Shown here: piece after piece, positions 25,535 through 39,100 of the stretch
Layout of the letters: every line of letters starts with the position of its first letter
How positions within the stretch are numbered: the stretch's first letter is position 1
Source of the DNA: Lanius collurio
Lineage: Eukaryota; Chordata; Aves; Passeriformes; Laniidae
Length of the DNA stretch: 64,000 nucleotides
Direction of reading: 5' to 3'
Assembly (NCBI GenBank): GCA_020086605.1
Contig: JACBWW010000039.1
Span: 1,719,600-1,783,599, forward strand
Notes under the pieces: generated by a model
Database searches by the model: none
Told to the model about the DNA's origin: nothing
What the model saw: only the letters and a program-made list of their open reading frames with translations
Position numbers and translations under genes: made by a program

Positions 25535-26135
25535 TAGCAAGTCACTCCAGACCCCATCCAGCTTGGCCTTGAGCACCCAGGGATGGGGCAAACACAACTT
25601 CTCTGGGCAACCTGAGCCAGGGCCTCCTGACAGGGAAGAATTTCTTCCTAAAACGGGACCTAAGCCTATCTTCTTTCAGCTTAAAGCAGTTCCCTCTTGT
25701 CCTATCACTCCATGCCCTTGCAAAATTTGCTCTCCAGCTCTGTTGTCCCCCTTCATGTCCCACGAGGGGCTCTAAGGTCTCCCCAGAGCCTCCCCTTCTC
25801 TGTGCTGAATGGCCCCAGCTCTGGCAGCCTGACTTCCCAGGAGGGGCTTTCAGCCCTCTGAGCACCTTTGAGGCCTCCAGAAGGTCCATGTCCTTATGCT
25901 GGGAGCCCAGAGCTGGCTGCAGAGCTCCAGGTGGGCTTCCAGCAGATCACAGCAAAGAGGGGGAGAATTCCCTGCCTCCAAATCCTGGCCACACTGCTCT
26001 GGGTGGAGGCCAGGGTGTGCTTGTCCTTCTGGGCTGCAAGTGCCAACTGCAGGGTCATGGAAAGCTTCTCTTCCACCAACACCCCCAGGTCCTTCTCCTC
26101 AGGGCTGCTCTCGGTATCTGACACTTCCTTTTCTG
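25535..26135 (-). mobile_element. CR1 LINE, end of ORF2 plus 3' UTR, tail missing
   Basis: The longest CR1 remnant here. On the minus strand from about 26124 a frame reads EEKDLGVLVEEKLSMTLQLA followed by LAAQK, which matches the C-terminal part of the CR1 reverse transcriptase protein; the frame stays open for about 75 codons. It then runs into the CR1 3' UTR, with landmarks such as GATAGGACAAGAGGGAACTG near 25700. The homology ends near 25535, just after the segment equivalent to CCAAGCTGGATGGGGTCTGG, so the last 80 or so bases with the ATTCTATGAT-type end are absent. CR1 normally inserts with its 3' end intact, so the tail was probably lost by a later deletion. The region is clearly GC-richer than its surroundings. 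It has no coding capacity for a full protein. Confidence 0.92.
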
Positions 26136-28835
26136 TAGAGGCTGGCAGATTGAGCTAACACTCCTGGGTATCTCTGGAGTCCTTTTCAGAGGTAGCTAGA
26201 GCCAGAATTACATCAGAATAGTAATCATATCAGTCTTTAGTGAAGAGGCTGTTGCCAGGCTTTATGGGGCTGATTAGAGACAACAGCTTTGAAATACATC
26301 CTGCCCATATTTAGGACTTTATGAACAATGAATATAATTTTGCATTACACTCACAGCAGAGAGTCATATCAGGATAGCATTACAAAGTAGGGATTATCTT
26401 AAAAGTGATGTTTCAATCATTTCTTTCTCAGCATTTAAGATATTTTGACATGTAAACTAACAGTGTGGCTGCTGGGACATATTGGGAATGTTGCTGCACA
26501 GCTGGCACATCACTCAGAATTTCTCAGGAAGAAATAGGGACTTCATTTCCATCTGCTTTTGGCTGTACAGTTTACAACTATCCTTTTCTTTAGGAATCAC
26601 CATAATTTTTATCATTATCAGAAATAATTCCTGCATTGTGACAGTGGAAAGTCAGTGGCTGCAGGAGATTCACTGTGAATGCTAATCCTCTCCTGAGGCT
26701 GGAACACAGGAGAACAAAGATGAACAAGTATTTGCTGAAGTGTTCATAATTCAGCTGGGTGCTGTGCAAGCCCTCAGATTGTTTCTATTTTCCAAGTTTT
26801 GTATTTCTAAATGCTCAGAAAGCCATAATCAGGGTAAGAAAAGCCAATTTAACCATGTTCCTCTGGCCTCAAGATATCTTCATCCCAGGATAGACTATGG
26901 CAAAGCTGGTATTTTTGTCTAGGGAACTGGGTGGTGTTTCTGTATCCTGAAGCATCTCTGCCTTTTGTCTCTTTTGAGCAAATCATATGGAACACCAAGA
27001 TGTGGATTCAAACAATTCACTAATCCACCAAGATCCTGCACTGAATTTTATTGAAGTGATTATTTGCTAAAGAAAAGGAGTGATTCAGTTATTCAAAGAT
27101 TGCTGTTGAGCAAAGGAAAATGCATGTTCTCTCACAGCTGTTTTGGTGCCCTCATACAGAGTGATTATTAAAACTCCTAAAATTGTGAAATTACAGTAAG
27201 TTGAGAATGTTGTTCTGTCAGTTAGACACACAGCTGACTGGTGTTTGTGTTAGTTTAGGATCCTGTATGTTTTGAACTTGAAAACTCTTTTCATTGTAAC
27301 CAAAATCTTTTAGAAAAGCATTTTTTAGGCTTGATGAGCTAATTAGGTTGATATAAAATTACTGGCTTATATATCATATCCTTGGAACTTTGGATGCTTT
27401 ATATATGTGTTTAAATGGACAGTACTTTTATGGGGTTTCTTCTACCTAAGGGATTGCTTCCTTAATCCTGGAACCTTAGTAACTCTCAGGTGGCAATTTA
27501 AGTGTGGGTTAATGCATAAGGCAAAAATGGAATTATAAATGCCTGACAGGACAGCTTTTATGCAGGAAAATTTGGTTTGCTGACATTTTTTGATTCCTTC
27601 TCTTGTCACAAGTATCTTAAATAAGTAATCTCTGTTTGGAACAAGTTTAATTTGGGAGTTTTCACATTCTGCTTCATTATCTTGTAACTATAGTATAAAT
27701 TTACACTGATCCATTCATTCTTTCTCTCTCATAAGGAGTCTGACCTCACATAAACTGATGTAAACAGAGAAATTACTTGTGCCAGCACACCTACTGTAAT
27801 TTGAGACTGTTAAAGTAGGGGTTAGAATCTGGCCATGAGTATAAATAGAATGTAATCTAATTTCTGGAGGTCTGCAGATTCAGTAACTTTTGATATTTAT
27901 GAATTCAAACTCCAGCAATGGTTTATGCTGACATGCACCTGCTTGATGCAGCTTAAAAATGGGTGAAGGAAAATTTTTTAGAGGAATGTATATCCAACTT
28001 AAGACTGGGTCTGGACCTAGGGCTATGAAAGTGAATCCTTTTTTTTAATACTCTCCATCCCATCCCTTGCATACCTATCTCTGCCCCTGTTTTGTGTACA
28101 TATAGTCTAGATTTTTTCCTTATCTTGAAAAGAAACTGTGAAATTTAACTTTTAAAGAATATTTTTGCCTTCTGAAAACACAAGCCCCACAATATCCACC
28201 AAAATTCTCCTCACCATTGATTTCCAGTGTGCTGTCTTGCAGGAATGGCTTTAGTTAATTTTACAATGGCATTGGCTGAGATGTACATTTTTGCTTTCTC
28301 AGATTCCTTGCTGCTGCAGTGATCACAAGGACATTTGGGTGGGGGAAAGCAGCCCTGGCCAGGTAGAAGAGGGGACTGTGATTTTCATATCTTACTGCCT
28401 GGATGTTGTGACTTGGCTCTATACACAGCAAGAGCCATGATGGACATTCAGCACTAACATTTGCATCAAAAGAGACTTCACTGGAGCTGAACTAATACAA
28501 ATGTAATGCTGAGAGAGTGGAAGAAAGATAAAGGAGTCTGTGGTGACTTCATGTTGTGAAACAGAGACTGTGTCATCTGGTCACAGTGGTCCTTCCAGCA
28601 GATCATTGACAGCCTGCAATATCTTCCACTGGCCAAATACCTTGCAGACATTTCTACTTGTTGAATCAGCCATGCAAAACACTAAAAAGTAATCAATTAT
28701 AGAGACACAGTTATAGGCAATTGTGTGTTTGTGCTAATGATAATGGTGTTAAAAAAGATAACCATTGTCCTAATATTAATGGTTGCATTTTGTGCCCTAA
28801 CTTAATATTCAAAGGGAAATACAAGTTTTTAATCA

Positions 28836-28839
<4 letters not shown>
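26136..28839. other. Non-coding, no gene recognised
   Basis: AT-rich, with short frames at 26482-26685 and 26740-26922 (plus) that show no known domain. No mobile element is recognised. Confidence 0.55.

Positions 28840-28868
<29 letters not shown>
28840..28868. repeat. (TA)n microsatellite, uninterrupted
   Basis: Roughly fourteen uninterrupted TA units. Pure tracts of this length usually vary between individuals and can form a hairpin. Flanks are unique AT-rich sequence. Confidence 0.95.
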
Positions 28869-28870
<2 letters not shown>

Positions 28871-29343
28871 CTGTAAATTTTCTGCTGTGGTTGCACCCAG
28901 TCATCAGGTTTGCCATTGCAGAGCTGCTCTGTAGCAGTTCTCATCCCAAATAAGAGAGCACAAATTGCTGACTTGAGCAATGCAGTGTTTCTGTGTTTGA
29001 AGTAAATCTTACCTGTGTAATTATCTTTCACTGTAGCAGGACTAAGTAAATCATGACTCTGCCACACTCAGAATGATGTGTGAGATAGCTTTCATTTTGC
29101 CTGATGACAGGGAGAGACTAAAAGTTTCTACAGCCTGTGCTGTGGAGCTCAGCTCTCTGTCTAGGTGCCATGGCTCACACCCTTAAAGCTCAGAGAGAAC
29201 GTGGACAATGCATCCAGAAATACTGGAATGCCTCTCTGCACATAACCTAAACTTTTTCTGTCCATAGTGGCTCAAACAACAAATGAACCCCATCTGCTGA
29301 CAGAAGCCAGCCTGGGTGACATAGCAAGTGTGGAACCAAGTAC
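28869..29343. other. Non-coding, no gene recognised
   Basis: Unique sequence between the TA microsatellite and the first copy of the 117-bp direct repeat. No frame or repeat family is recognised. Confidence 0.55.
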
Positions 29344-29460
29344 ATTGCTCTTAATATATCCATATGAAGCCAAGTTGCACATGGGTTTTATACACATATT
29401 TCCTCTGTTTAAGACTTCTATTTACTTTCTCCTGAAGCACTAGCCATGGTTGAAGAAGAG
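29344..29460 (+). repeat. 117-bp direct repeat, copy 1
   Basis: This segment recurs in the same orientation exactly 912 bp downstream (30256-30372). The copies align without gaps and differ at four of 117 positions, all transitions. Homology stops sharply at both ends. The segment has no long frame and resembles no CR1 or LTR I know: it does not start with TG or end with CA, which argues against a pair of long terminal repeats. Confidence 0.95.
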
Positions 29461-30255
29461 CACTTTCCAGCATCAACTAAAACATGGTCAAAGAGGCTGT
29501 CATTACCTTTAATTAAGGTTAGATAGGATATGTGGGTGGATTAAATACGTGTCTATTGGGAGACTGCATGCAAAAAATAGCTGGTGTTTCTAGGAGACAA
29601 GTTAGACATATAAATTATGGGAAATAAAGAAATGCCATTACCATTTGTAGATGTGAACTGAGTTACGGAAAAATAACTTGAGTGGAAAACACCATTGAAG
29701 GTCTGCAGAGAACCACTAACAGTAGTTCTGAGTCCCCTGACTTGCCATTTGTAGATATTTAAGTATTGGAATAAATGGACTGTGGAATGGATAGTTTTAA
29801 AAAATTATATTAATTAAATAGTGGTAATGAACATGTGAATTAATTAATTAAATAAATAGCTGCTGGTAATGGTTTAGGACGCAACAATCACTTTGGCTTA
29901 GGACAGGAATAGAAAAACTTCTGCCAGAACTGGCCCACCTGTGTCCTTGGTTGCTATTTGCTGATTGTACCTTTCATTAGACTGTGGACAGGGGAGTTGA
30001 AACTGAACCTGAATGCTTTCCACAGCAGGAAAAAAAAATCTTATTACTGAGCTCCAAGACTGCCTGATGATTTCATTTTTACTTTCACTTAAGTGGTTTC
30101 CTGTGGGGTGTAAAAAATAACAGAGTTAATACTGTAATAAGCAGAGGAGAACTACACAACTGTACAGTCAAATTTCTGGTCTTGGTATCTTTTGGAAGAT
30201 TTACCTACTTTACATTGGTTTACTAAAGGGCACAATTGATCTTATGACTGCTGTA
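29461..30255. other. 795-bp spacer between the direct repeats
   Basis: Unique AT-rich sequence with a TTAA-rich patch near 29805-29865. I see no gag, protease, polymerase or transposase frame in it, so the repeats do not look like the ends of a mobile element. Confidence 0.6.
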
Positions 30256-30372
30256 ATTGCTCTTAATATATCCATATGAAGTCGAGTTGCACATGGGTTT
30301 TATACACATATTTCCTCTATTTAAGACTTCTATTTACTTTCTCCTGAAGCACTAGCCATGGCTGAAGAAGAG
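30256..30372 (+). repeat. 117-bp direct repeat, copy 2
   Basis: Second copy of the segment at 29344-29460, with four substitutions and no gaps. The sequences beyond both ends of the two copies are unrelated. Either copy could be the original. Confidence 0.95.
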
Positions 30373-32879
30373 GATGCTGTTCCCTCTTCCTGTTTTCATA
30401 ATCAAAGCTGGACTTTTGGATACAAGACAAATCCCATTAACTGTCAGGCACTTGGAACTCAGAGGTAGCCATGTCTCTATGCCCAGTCACTTTGGGGAAA
30501 ATAATAGTTAATAATATGAAAAGAGATGAAATATAGGACTGAAAACATCACTTGTCTAAATTTCTTCCCCTTTCTATCCCCATGAGATAGACAGTTAGAT
30601 AATATTTTTATTCTTTCCCTTAAATGCAGAAGAGTTTTAATTTGAATTGTAAGAGGTGGTGCTGCTCCTCTCAGTCATTATCTGAGTCACGTTCTGCGTG
30701 ACAAGGGGACAAAATCCAAAGTACCTAATATCTGAAAATAGCAGCCATGCCTTAAATTAGAGTGAAGGACTGGGATGGGAGTTGCTTTTCTGGAAGGATG
30801 TATTAATAGATAAAGCTGAGATGTATGACTACCACTAGCATAGAGATAAAGCTACAGTTTAGACCTCTTTAGAAACCAAATGTGGCATATATGCATGTAT
30901 GAATCAGAAGGCACCTCTGAATGTGTCAAATTTCCATCAACTATCATTAGGGTTTTACAAATTCTTTTTGTTTTTTCCCTCAAGTTTTCTGGCTTTTGTT
31001 GGCACTTGCTCAGCGTAGGAGCAGTGGGCCCTTAACTGCAAGTGTTGGCTTCATTTCTGCTCAGTTTTCAGCTTCCTGAGCAGGGAGCCTTTTATAGACT
31101 GTGACACAATTGTTAATTGTGAGTGTTGCTCTGCTCATGTTTTGGAATACTAGTGGGAAGATTAAGGTATTCAGAGAGACATAAAATTGGCCCACCTTGC
31201 GTCAATGAGGCATAAAAAGATCTGATTTGGGAAGTCAATCTCTTGAATTTGATGACATTTGGAGGAATCTAAGTTTGTATTTCTGGCTCATGTATAATTA
31301 AGTAGCAAACACAGGTTTGATTTTGCAAGGTGCTTTTCGATATCCTGAACTTTCTGACAAGTGGGGTTTTGTTTCCACAAATTGTACTTCCATACCTCTC
31401 TTTCATAAGGGAAACCTTACAGATTCATATTATGGAAAAGGTTTAGTGAGTCTGTTCCCAAAGACCTCCCTGGGGATGGATTGCAATGAAATGACAAAGG
31501 CACACCATGAGAAGGGCACCCAGATACACCCAGAGCTGGTGAGAGGCCCAGGGCAGTGACCAGGAGCAGGAGGAGCAGCGTGGGCAGTGCAGCTTTGCAT
31601 TCCGAGGTAATCCTGGTGCTGAGTGTGATCCACAGCTGGTGCCTAAAAACCCCACACCCCAGGGAGGAGCTGCATTGCTTCTTCATCACAGACCTGCCAC
31701 AGCCTATGGGAGACTGATGCCTCTCAGGCAAAATCAGGTGCCCTGCCATTTTTTTTATACAATACCTACTGAGAGGTGCAAAATAAACTCAAACAAATAA
31801 CTAGATATTGTTGCGTGCAGTGCAAGGAAAACAATCAGCACACTATTTTAGTCCAGTTCTGTCTTGGATTTCAGCTCCCAGATAAACAGAGCTTTGCATT
31901 CAAAGTCAGTATTTAGCACAGCTTGAAAAGCAGGCTTGTTTATTTTTAATGTTTTTGAAGGATCAGCTCTCAGACAAATCATTTTTCACATAAACCAACT
32001 CATAAATTCTTAGGATGCTATCTCAGTTATCCCAAATATGCCAAATAAGTGAAGGTCAAACAGTGTAAATTGAAGCTGTACAAGTTTGCCTACCAGTGTT
32101 TATCTTTGTATGCAGTGGAAGGAAAAGGTCCATATATTTTTTTTTTTCCCTAAGCTGCTTTTTCACTCCACCTGCAACCCTTAAATCACTGAGGGAATAC
32201 AGGTTCTTTAGTGAATAACTGGTGTTGGTGGGTGATGTCAACTCACTTTGAGCTAGGCAGAGAGTCCGTTCCTTCTAGACAGAAATTTTGTAAGAAATGC
32301 AAAATGAGTTGTCATCATCCAAAAAAACCCCAGACAACGAAACAAAACGACCCCTTGGTGTTAAATTATTTTATTTATATTGGAAAGTTTAAGGTAAAAA
32401 GCCAAAGAGCAACAACAACAACAAAACTCCAAACAAACAAACAAAAAAACCCTCACAACCCTCCCAATTCAGCAACTGGAAATCCACAGTAGTTTTGGGA
32501 AAATGACAATGTATATTTTCTTTTTCTGACAAAAATTAGCCTATATCATTGCCAACTACAAACTTAGCTACAGCTTTGGGTAGCCTATTAAAATTCTAAA
32601 CCTGTTAAGTGATAAGAATGTCTTGTATTGTCTGCTTAAGTCAGCAGCAACTCTTTAAAGAATTAAGTAATCAAGCACACCAGAAATTTCTTGCAATGAA
32701 TTCACATACACCAAAATTAATTGACATCCCAAACTGCACACTTTCTAAGCAGTTTAGCTGCAGAAAAAATTAAAGTTTTTAATTTAGAAAAACCTCTTTG
32801 CTGAGTACTGGACAAAGCTGGGGGCTCTCTGGTGGGAGAGGGGGAGCTGCTGCAGTCAATGCACTGAATGGCTCTGGGG
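30373..32879. other. Non-coding, with a GC-richer patch
   Basis: A GC-richer patch at 31480-31740 carries open frames on both strands (31317-31559 plus, 31417-31749 minus) without recognisable domains; I cannot say what it is. An A-rich tract with AAC and AAAC units lies at about 32409-32448. The bases at 32800-32880 may be a degraded upstream part of the CR1 fragment that follows. Confidence 0.45.
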
Positions 32880-33112
32880 GTGATGAAGACATTGGAGCAT
32901 CTCCTGTGAGGAAAGGCTGAGAGAGGTGGGACTGCTGAGGCTGGAGAAAAAAAGGCTCAGGCAGGGAACTCATGAATGTGGACAAATATCTGATGTAGAT
33001 ATTTTATAGGAGGTGTAGAGAAGACAGAGCCAGGTTCTTTTCAGTTGTGTGCAGTGAGAGACCAGAGGTAGAGGGCATAAACTGAAATACAGGATATTGA
33101 AGTTTCACAGAG
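32880..33112 (+). mobile_element. CR1 LINE fragment, end of ORF2 and start of 3' UTR
   Basis: Plus-strand CR1 homology is clear from about 32895, around GGAGCATCTCCTGTGAGGAA, through GGCTGAGAGAGGTGGGACTG, a segment at 32990-33050 covering the AAATATCTGATG and GAGCCAGGTTCTTTTCAGT landmarks, and CATAAACTGAAATACAGGA near 33080. The left boundary is uncertain by some tens of bases. Homology fades at about 33112, well before the normal CR1 3' end, so roughly the last 150 bases are missing. Several small indels show that the copy is not recent. It lies opposite in orientation to the copies at 23380 and 25535. Confidence 0.88.
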
Positions 33113-36100
33113 CTTGATCAAGACTTTACTGCTTTGGAAGTAATGGACTATTTCAAACAATAGTATTTCTTTTTTTTGTGTTGTTTAAAGATTTCTCAAA
33201 CTCAAAAATGACACCTTGATTTATGCCCCTACATTCTTGTGGCTTACTGCAAAATATTTATCTAATCAATTGTGAGACTGTCACAGAGGAAAAGTCAAGT
33301 GCCTATTCAGAATGCAAATTGGTGTAAACTAAAGGCTGTAGTGTTTGTGTGTCTGCTGCAGCATTCTGACCCCCTTTGTCTAACTAGCATTCGATGATGC
33401 TGAATATTTAATTACATACTGTGTTAAGTAGATGATTATAGTGATTGAGGCCTTTTTCTATTGCACATTAATAATACAGGGTGAAATTCTAATGTTTGAC
33501 CCCAGGTACAGGCAGGACTCAATGCTCTGAAGTTGAGCCTAAAACTCAATTTAATACAATTGCAAGAGTGCAGGTTATTTTTCACTCTTTGAAGCATTTG
33601 GGGGTAATTTGAAGTGGAAGAACCTGTATTTGTGTTAAGCTGTTCCAAGTATGACTTTCCAATATTTAGGCTCTCACAAGTAGAGAAAGTTGTGATTTCT
33701 TTTCTGATTGCTTCAGTATTGTGATTTCTCTGTGATTGCTAGCTGCCTTGATTTTATAGCTGTTAACCACAGCTATAAGTGAATGGAATGCATCCCTAAA
33801 AATGTCTCCCAGGGAAAGCATGTCCTCCTCTGCACCAGCCATTCTCTTCCAGTTCACAAAATTTTCAGTCATGAGGCAAGATTAGCAGTTGTCATAATCC
33901 CCAGGTCTGAAGACAACTGGAACAATCTAGGCATAGTTTTACACCCTTGAAAAGACTAAACTGTACTTTAAAGGTGATCAAAAAATGAAGCCACAGAAAA
34001 CACTTGCAGTCATTATAAAACTGTTGTTTATACTGTTTTCCTCTGTAATTGCACAGAATCTTTTTGTCAGGCATTGGGAGGAAAAAAAATCTAGCTTTTG
34101 CTATGGCAACACAGAGGACTTAGAAAATGATCTCTCAGCATGGAAGAATGATGATTCCTAAAATAGTGTAGGAGCACTGAAAAAGAGCGAGATTCTCTCT
34201 TGTGCCAAGGTCTTTTCAGCTCTGGAATGGGGCTTCTCCCACAGAACTGGCTGTCATTCTCTCATCATTAAACTTCTTTAAACGTACAGTAATTTAGAGC
34301 AACCTATACACTGATGTAATTTATGACTGTCTGGCATTGTCTGCAAGGACCCCTGGATATATTGGGAGCTGGCAGAGTGTGACAATGCTTTCCCCAACCT
34401 TAATGCATCCCCAGCCTTGAAGTGAGGGGGAGGGATAAACAGCAGAGGATGAGGATCCTCTCACTTTACTGGTTAGCTGTGAATAGCTGAGAGAGGACTT
34501 GTGTGAATTAATATTTTTAGGCAGATTTAGGTACTTTATACTTTTCAAAGAACTTTCTGCACGGTAGAAAATTGATCATGAAGGGCTTCAGGAGGCGGCT
34601 GCTTTGCTTCATTAATCTAAGCAGCCAATAATTTGTGAACAAAACAATGTCACAAGTCTGTGAGGTGATGTTTAGTAATACAGCATTGGGGTTGCCACCT
34701 CTGAAGGTGAATAAATCTAGAGGAAAGAAGAGCTAGCAGTAAAGTTCTGCAAAGTTCATTAATTACTTCAATGATTTAAAAAATGGCTGGAAAAGAACTC
34801 TTAGTGATATTTCCAGTTAATGAGAATAAATAAAACCCTCTTGCCATAATTTCTTTTATTGCTGACATGTGCATTCCTTCACCTGGAAATTAGAATAGAA
34901 ATAAACAAATACCCAAAGAGTTTTTTTAATGCAAAACACAAATACCAAGGAGTTTTTTGTTAGGATTAGTGTCCTCTGCTGCCTCCTGTGAGCATCATAC
35001 AGGATTTTCAACATTTGGGGCCAAAATAATCAAATAGCCACTTGCAGGATATCTGCATCATCCAGTCCCTAAATTCCCTTCATTCTTCTGTGCAGTACAT
35101 CTTGCACAACAAAATAGTCACCCATAAGAGGTAATAAAAGCTAATATATTGAGACAATAAGATCTATTCCATATGCCCCCTGAGTTCACTGGTTCTAATC
35201 TTTCCCTTTTGCAATCCTATGTTAGGCAATACTATCTCAGAGCTTTCTCAGTCTGCTAGCCAAATGTGGAGTTCTCTGCACCAAACCCCACATCACTGGC
35301 TGACATGAGTTTAAAGGCAATAATTTCTGCTGCCATTCATGAACTTCTGTTTCTAGCCCAGCATGCCTAACTGAAGAATGGTGTCTCACAGCCACATTCA
35401 ATCTAGGAGTACTGTGAGCATTCATTGTTGGGAGAACTTGTTATTTGTTTCTGAGATCAAAGACACATCAGCTGTCTGCCTAAGAACTCCACAGACTGCT
35501 GGAAGTGAAAATTATTTGTATCTTGTTTCTCAAAAGCTGCTTATCAGCCTTATAGGCAAATGCACATATTTAAAGGAGTCCACTGACCCATTCATATGCA
35601 TGATACACTGAGGTTTTTGTGTTCACAGTGATGTTACTCTGATGTACATGAATAAACATCCTTCGCCTACAAGAGAGGTTGCTCAATATATTTTTGGAGC
35701 TGCCAGGTTTTGCTCTGCCTTTGCTCTGTGCCCATGCCAGTGTTATCTGAAGTTACCCAGACCTACACCCACTGTACATATAACTCACCTGACAGTTGGC
35801 ATAACCCACAAAATTATCACTATTCAGACCCAGGGATTCAATCAATGACTTTCAGCCTCCGTTTTTAAATGAATGAATGTTCATTCTGTGGTAAGAGTGT
35901 CCCTCTGAACAAATCTCTCCAAATAGACATATCCCATGGGGAGCTTACAAGTCCTTCTGTTCTTACACAGCTCAGCTATATGAGCTTTTTGTGTTAACAG
36001 CTTTTTGTGCTCTGCAAACAATTATATTAAGTGTACTTGAGAGGGTTAGGATGAGTCTACCAGTTTTGTGCTTTGATGAGGGTTGTGATTAGTTTTCTTC

Positions 36101-39100
36101 TTTACTGCTGGAGTTGTCTTAGAACTGTCCCTTGAATGGTTGAAGCTATTTTGCCATCGAAGGTGCTAGATTATTTTATTCACATTTTAGTAAAAGTATA
36201 TCATCTCCACATACATAAATTCCTTTATGCCCTTATCACTAAAATGCTGATGGTGGGGATGGGCTTGTTGTTCTAATTCTTTCATTGTAGGTAAGAGGAC
36301 AATTTTGTTTGTAGGCAAGATTATGGCTATCAGTAAAGTCGGTATTTTTAAAAACTGTTTGCCATTAGGGAAGTGTGTGTCCTGTGTATTTTTTCCTGAT
36401 CTCTTTACAATTTGCCTCTCTATTTGTATTTTATAGCATGTGAGTGTGAAATGCCTCCACTGCTATGAACATAGGGCTGATTCTCCCTCTTCAGTCTCTC
36501 CTAAACCAGAATCTATTAATCCATTTATCCTTTGTCTTCATGGTGGTTCTTGCACTATCAGCCTCAACTGAAGCATCAGTCTACCATAGGATTCTCTTTA
36601 TATATATTTATGTATATATTTTTAATCTTTTCCTTTCCCAGCAGAAGGGACTTGATCTCTTACCCTTTCCTTTCATGTAAATGGACACTTATGATCTCAT
36701 ACCCTTTGGGATTAAGTCTGCTTCATTTTATGATGCCAAAGCTGCCTCTCCTTGTTGCTTATCACCACCACATTGTCTTCTTGCACTGACATTGCTTATC
36801 CATGGGGAGGTAATTTATGGCATGCAAAGAGCATTGCTGTGCTAACTTTTAATGATGGCAGCTGTAGTTAACTCTAAGGACATTCAGATCTGCCTTCACA
36901 TATAAACGGCTGATTTTGCACTCATGGGAATATTTACACCCTTGGCACTCCAGGATCTTATCTCTGTGCCTCACATGCTGCACCCAGAATGGATGAGATT
37001 TTAAACAACAGACACAACACAAATCTTGTAACTAATTCAGTAAACGGACTGAAAGAAAAGTCACCTGTGTAACCCACTGCAAAACAGGAAGAAAAGAAAA
37101 GCCTCTGCAGCCCAAAGAGCTTACTAAGCAGGTTCCACAGGAGTGGAGTGCAATAACTCTGTTACACCAGGAGTTAATGGAAAACAGTATTTTACAAATA
37201 CAAGTACCAGAAAGAGCAGGTATTTGAGCATTTATCCTGTGGATAGTCCTTGTATGGGGGGTTCTGGGAGAAAACTCTTCATGTGTGAAAGCATGGGCTG
37301 TGGGGGAGAGGGAGAGGAATAGGTCAGCATCTTGTAGTGTGACTGCATTATTTGCATCTCCAAGGGAAGGCTGCTCACACAGCTCCCTGCAGCTGCCCAC
37401 ACCCCCTCTCCCTGCATCTGAGGCTGCCAGGCTTTTCTCCTGGTGCCAGATCCAAAAGCATTTCCATTCCTTTATGCTGAAGAATCAAGGCTGTATTTTA
37501 CCACACCTCTTATGATGTTGATGGAGGCTCTCAGTTGAGGTCTTCATTAAGAATAAACTTCTTTAACAGCTAAGGAGAATTCAGCTGTGCCTGTGTAGAG
37601 TTTTACTGGGACTCTGTTGCCAGAGAGGAGGGGTAGTGAGACTTCAAGGGGTATCTGGAGTTTTGTTGTGTGCTTGGATCCTGCCTTTGCTCCTTCCAGC
37701 AGGGCTCTTGGTGTAATGGGACATGATCATCTCTGGACTGAGTGTCAGACTCCTACAGGCACTGCTGAGAATTTTGGCTTCTAATATTGACCAATTACAG
37801 TGCCCTCCACACTGTACCTTTATTAAAGAATTTTTCCCACATGTGAAATGTGTAGCTGTTTTAAAAGAGAACTCTCCACTCACACATACAGCTCTTGGGC
37901 ATTTTATGTAGGAAGTTTCTTTGATGTACTGTTAGCTGTGCTTGGTGACACGAGGCAATCTCAGCCTGCTATGGAAGCAGGAATCATCTGAGACTCCCAC
38001 AGAGAAGAAGCTGAGGGAAGATGCAGAAAAATGAAGTGGGTTCTTTTCAGCTTTGATTCCATCCTAAACCCAGAGATTTAAGGCTAATAAGATCTAATAA
38101 GGGCTGGATTATTAGGAATATCTACAATTAGGGAAAGAAATAGAATATGTATCTTTACTCATAAAAATGTCTATATATACAATTTTGAATAGGAATATGA
38201 ACAATAGGAATGTGTTTCCTGTACAAGCAAAAAGCTCTGTCAGAATTCAGGGACTTGACCTTAAAAGAAGTTCTAAATGAGTGTGACCACCATATGTGTT
38301 CACTACTTGTATTTTTATTCTCAGAGAAGTAATAAATTTATTTCTAATATTAAAAAAATTAAGAAATGCATAAATGAGATATGCACATAATTTACTGCTG
38401 ATAGAGGCAAAAAACCAAAATTGCTTAAACATAATTTCATTAGAAAATTAGTCTCATGATCAGTTTTTATAAGGGACTATTGCTGTATGCTTTTATTAAA
38501 AACCCCACATTTTCTGTCCTAGATTTTGTTCCTTTATGACTAGATAGACCATATCAGAATACTGCTGCTTATTTATAAAAACCCCTAAGCTGTTTTGCAG
38601 CACTAAGGGCTGACCATTCCTGGTGGCTGGAGACCAGCTTATCTAACCCAAAACAGGTTAAGAAATATGCATCGATGGCTTTACATTTTGTTTTCCCCCC
38701 TGGAATTTGCACGTGATGTGTGGTTACTTTTCCCCCATTCTGTCAAATGCAGGCACTTGGAAACTCTGACTTTTTGTATTGTTCTGTGCTGAAGTTCATG
38801 AATGGCACTGAGATCCATGGAGGTTTGGTAATTCTGGTTTCTCATGGCTCTTGGATCAGGTCTGTGGCTGGATCTTTAGAGATCAAGATGGTGAAATGAT
38901 AGCTAATTTTTACTGGGTCAAGAAAATATCTCTAAGCCATCATCCCTGCTCTGGGAAGGATTTGTTTGTTTGTTTGTTTTAACTATTGAAATTTTATCAT
39001 GTCTACCTTTTGAGATTATGTTTTAGAAAATCATTTTTAGATCTAAACTTATAAACAAACTATTAAAGAAACACCCTGGTGAAGCAATCAGAAAAACATT

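Noticed and set aside
29344..30372. Direct repeats read as long terminal repeats of an endogenous retrovirus
   Set aside because: No TG/CA ends, no polyadenylation or primer-binding landmarks seen, and no retroviral frames in the spacer.
31417..31749. 110-codon minus-strand frame in a GC-richer patch
   Set aside because: Frames are open on both strands, as expected in GC-richer DNA with few stops, and no domain is recognised.
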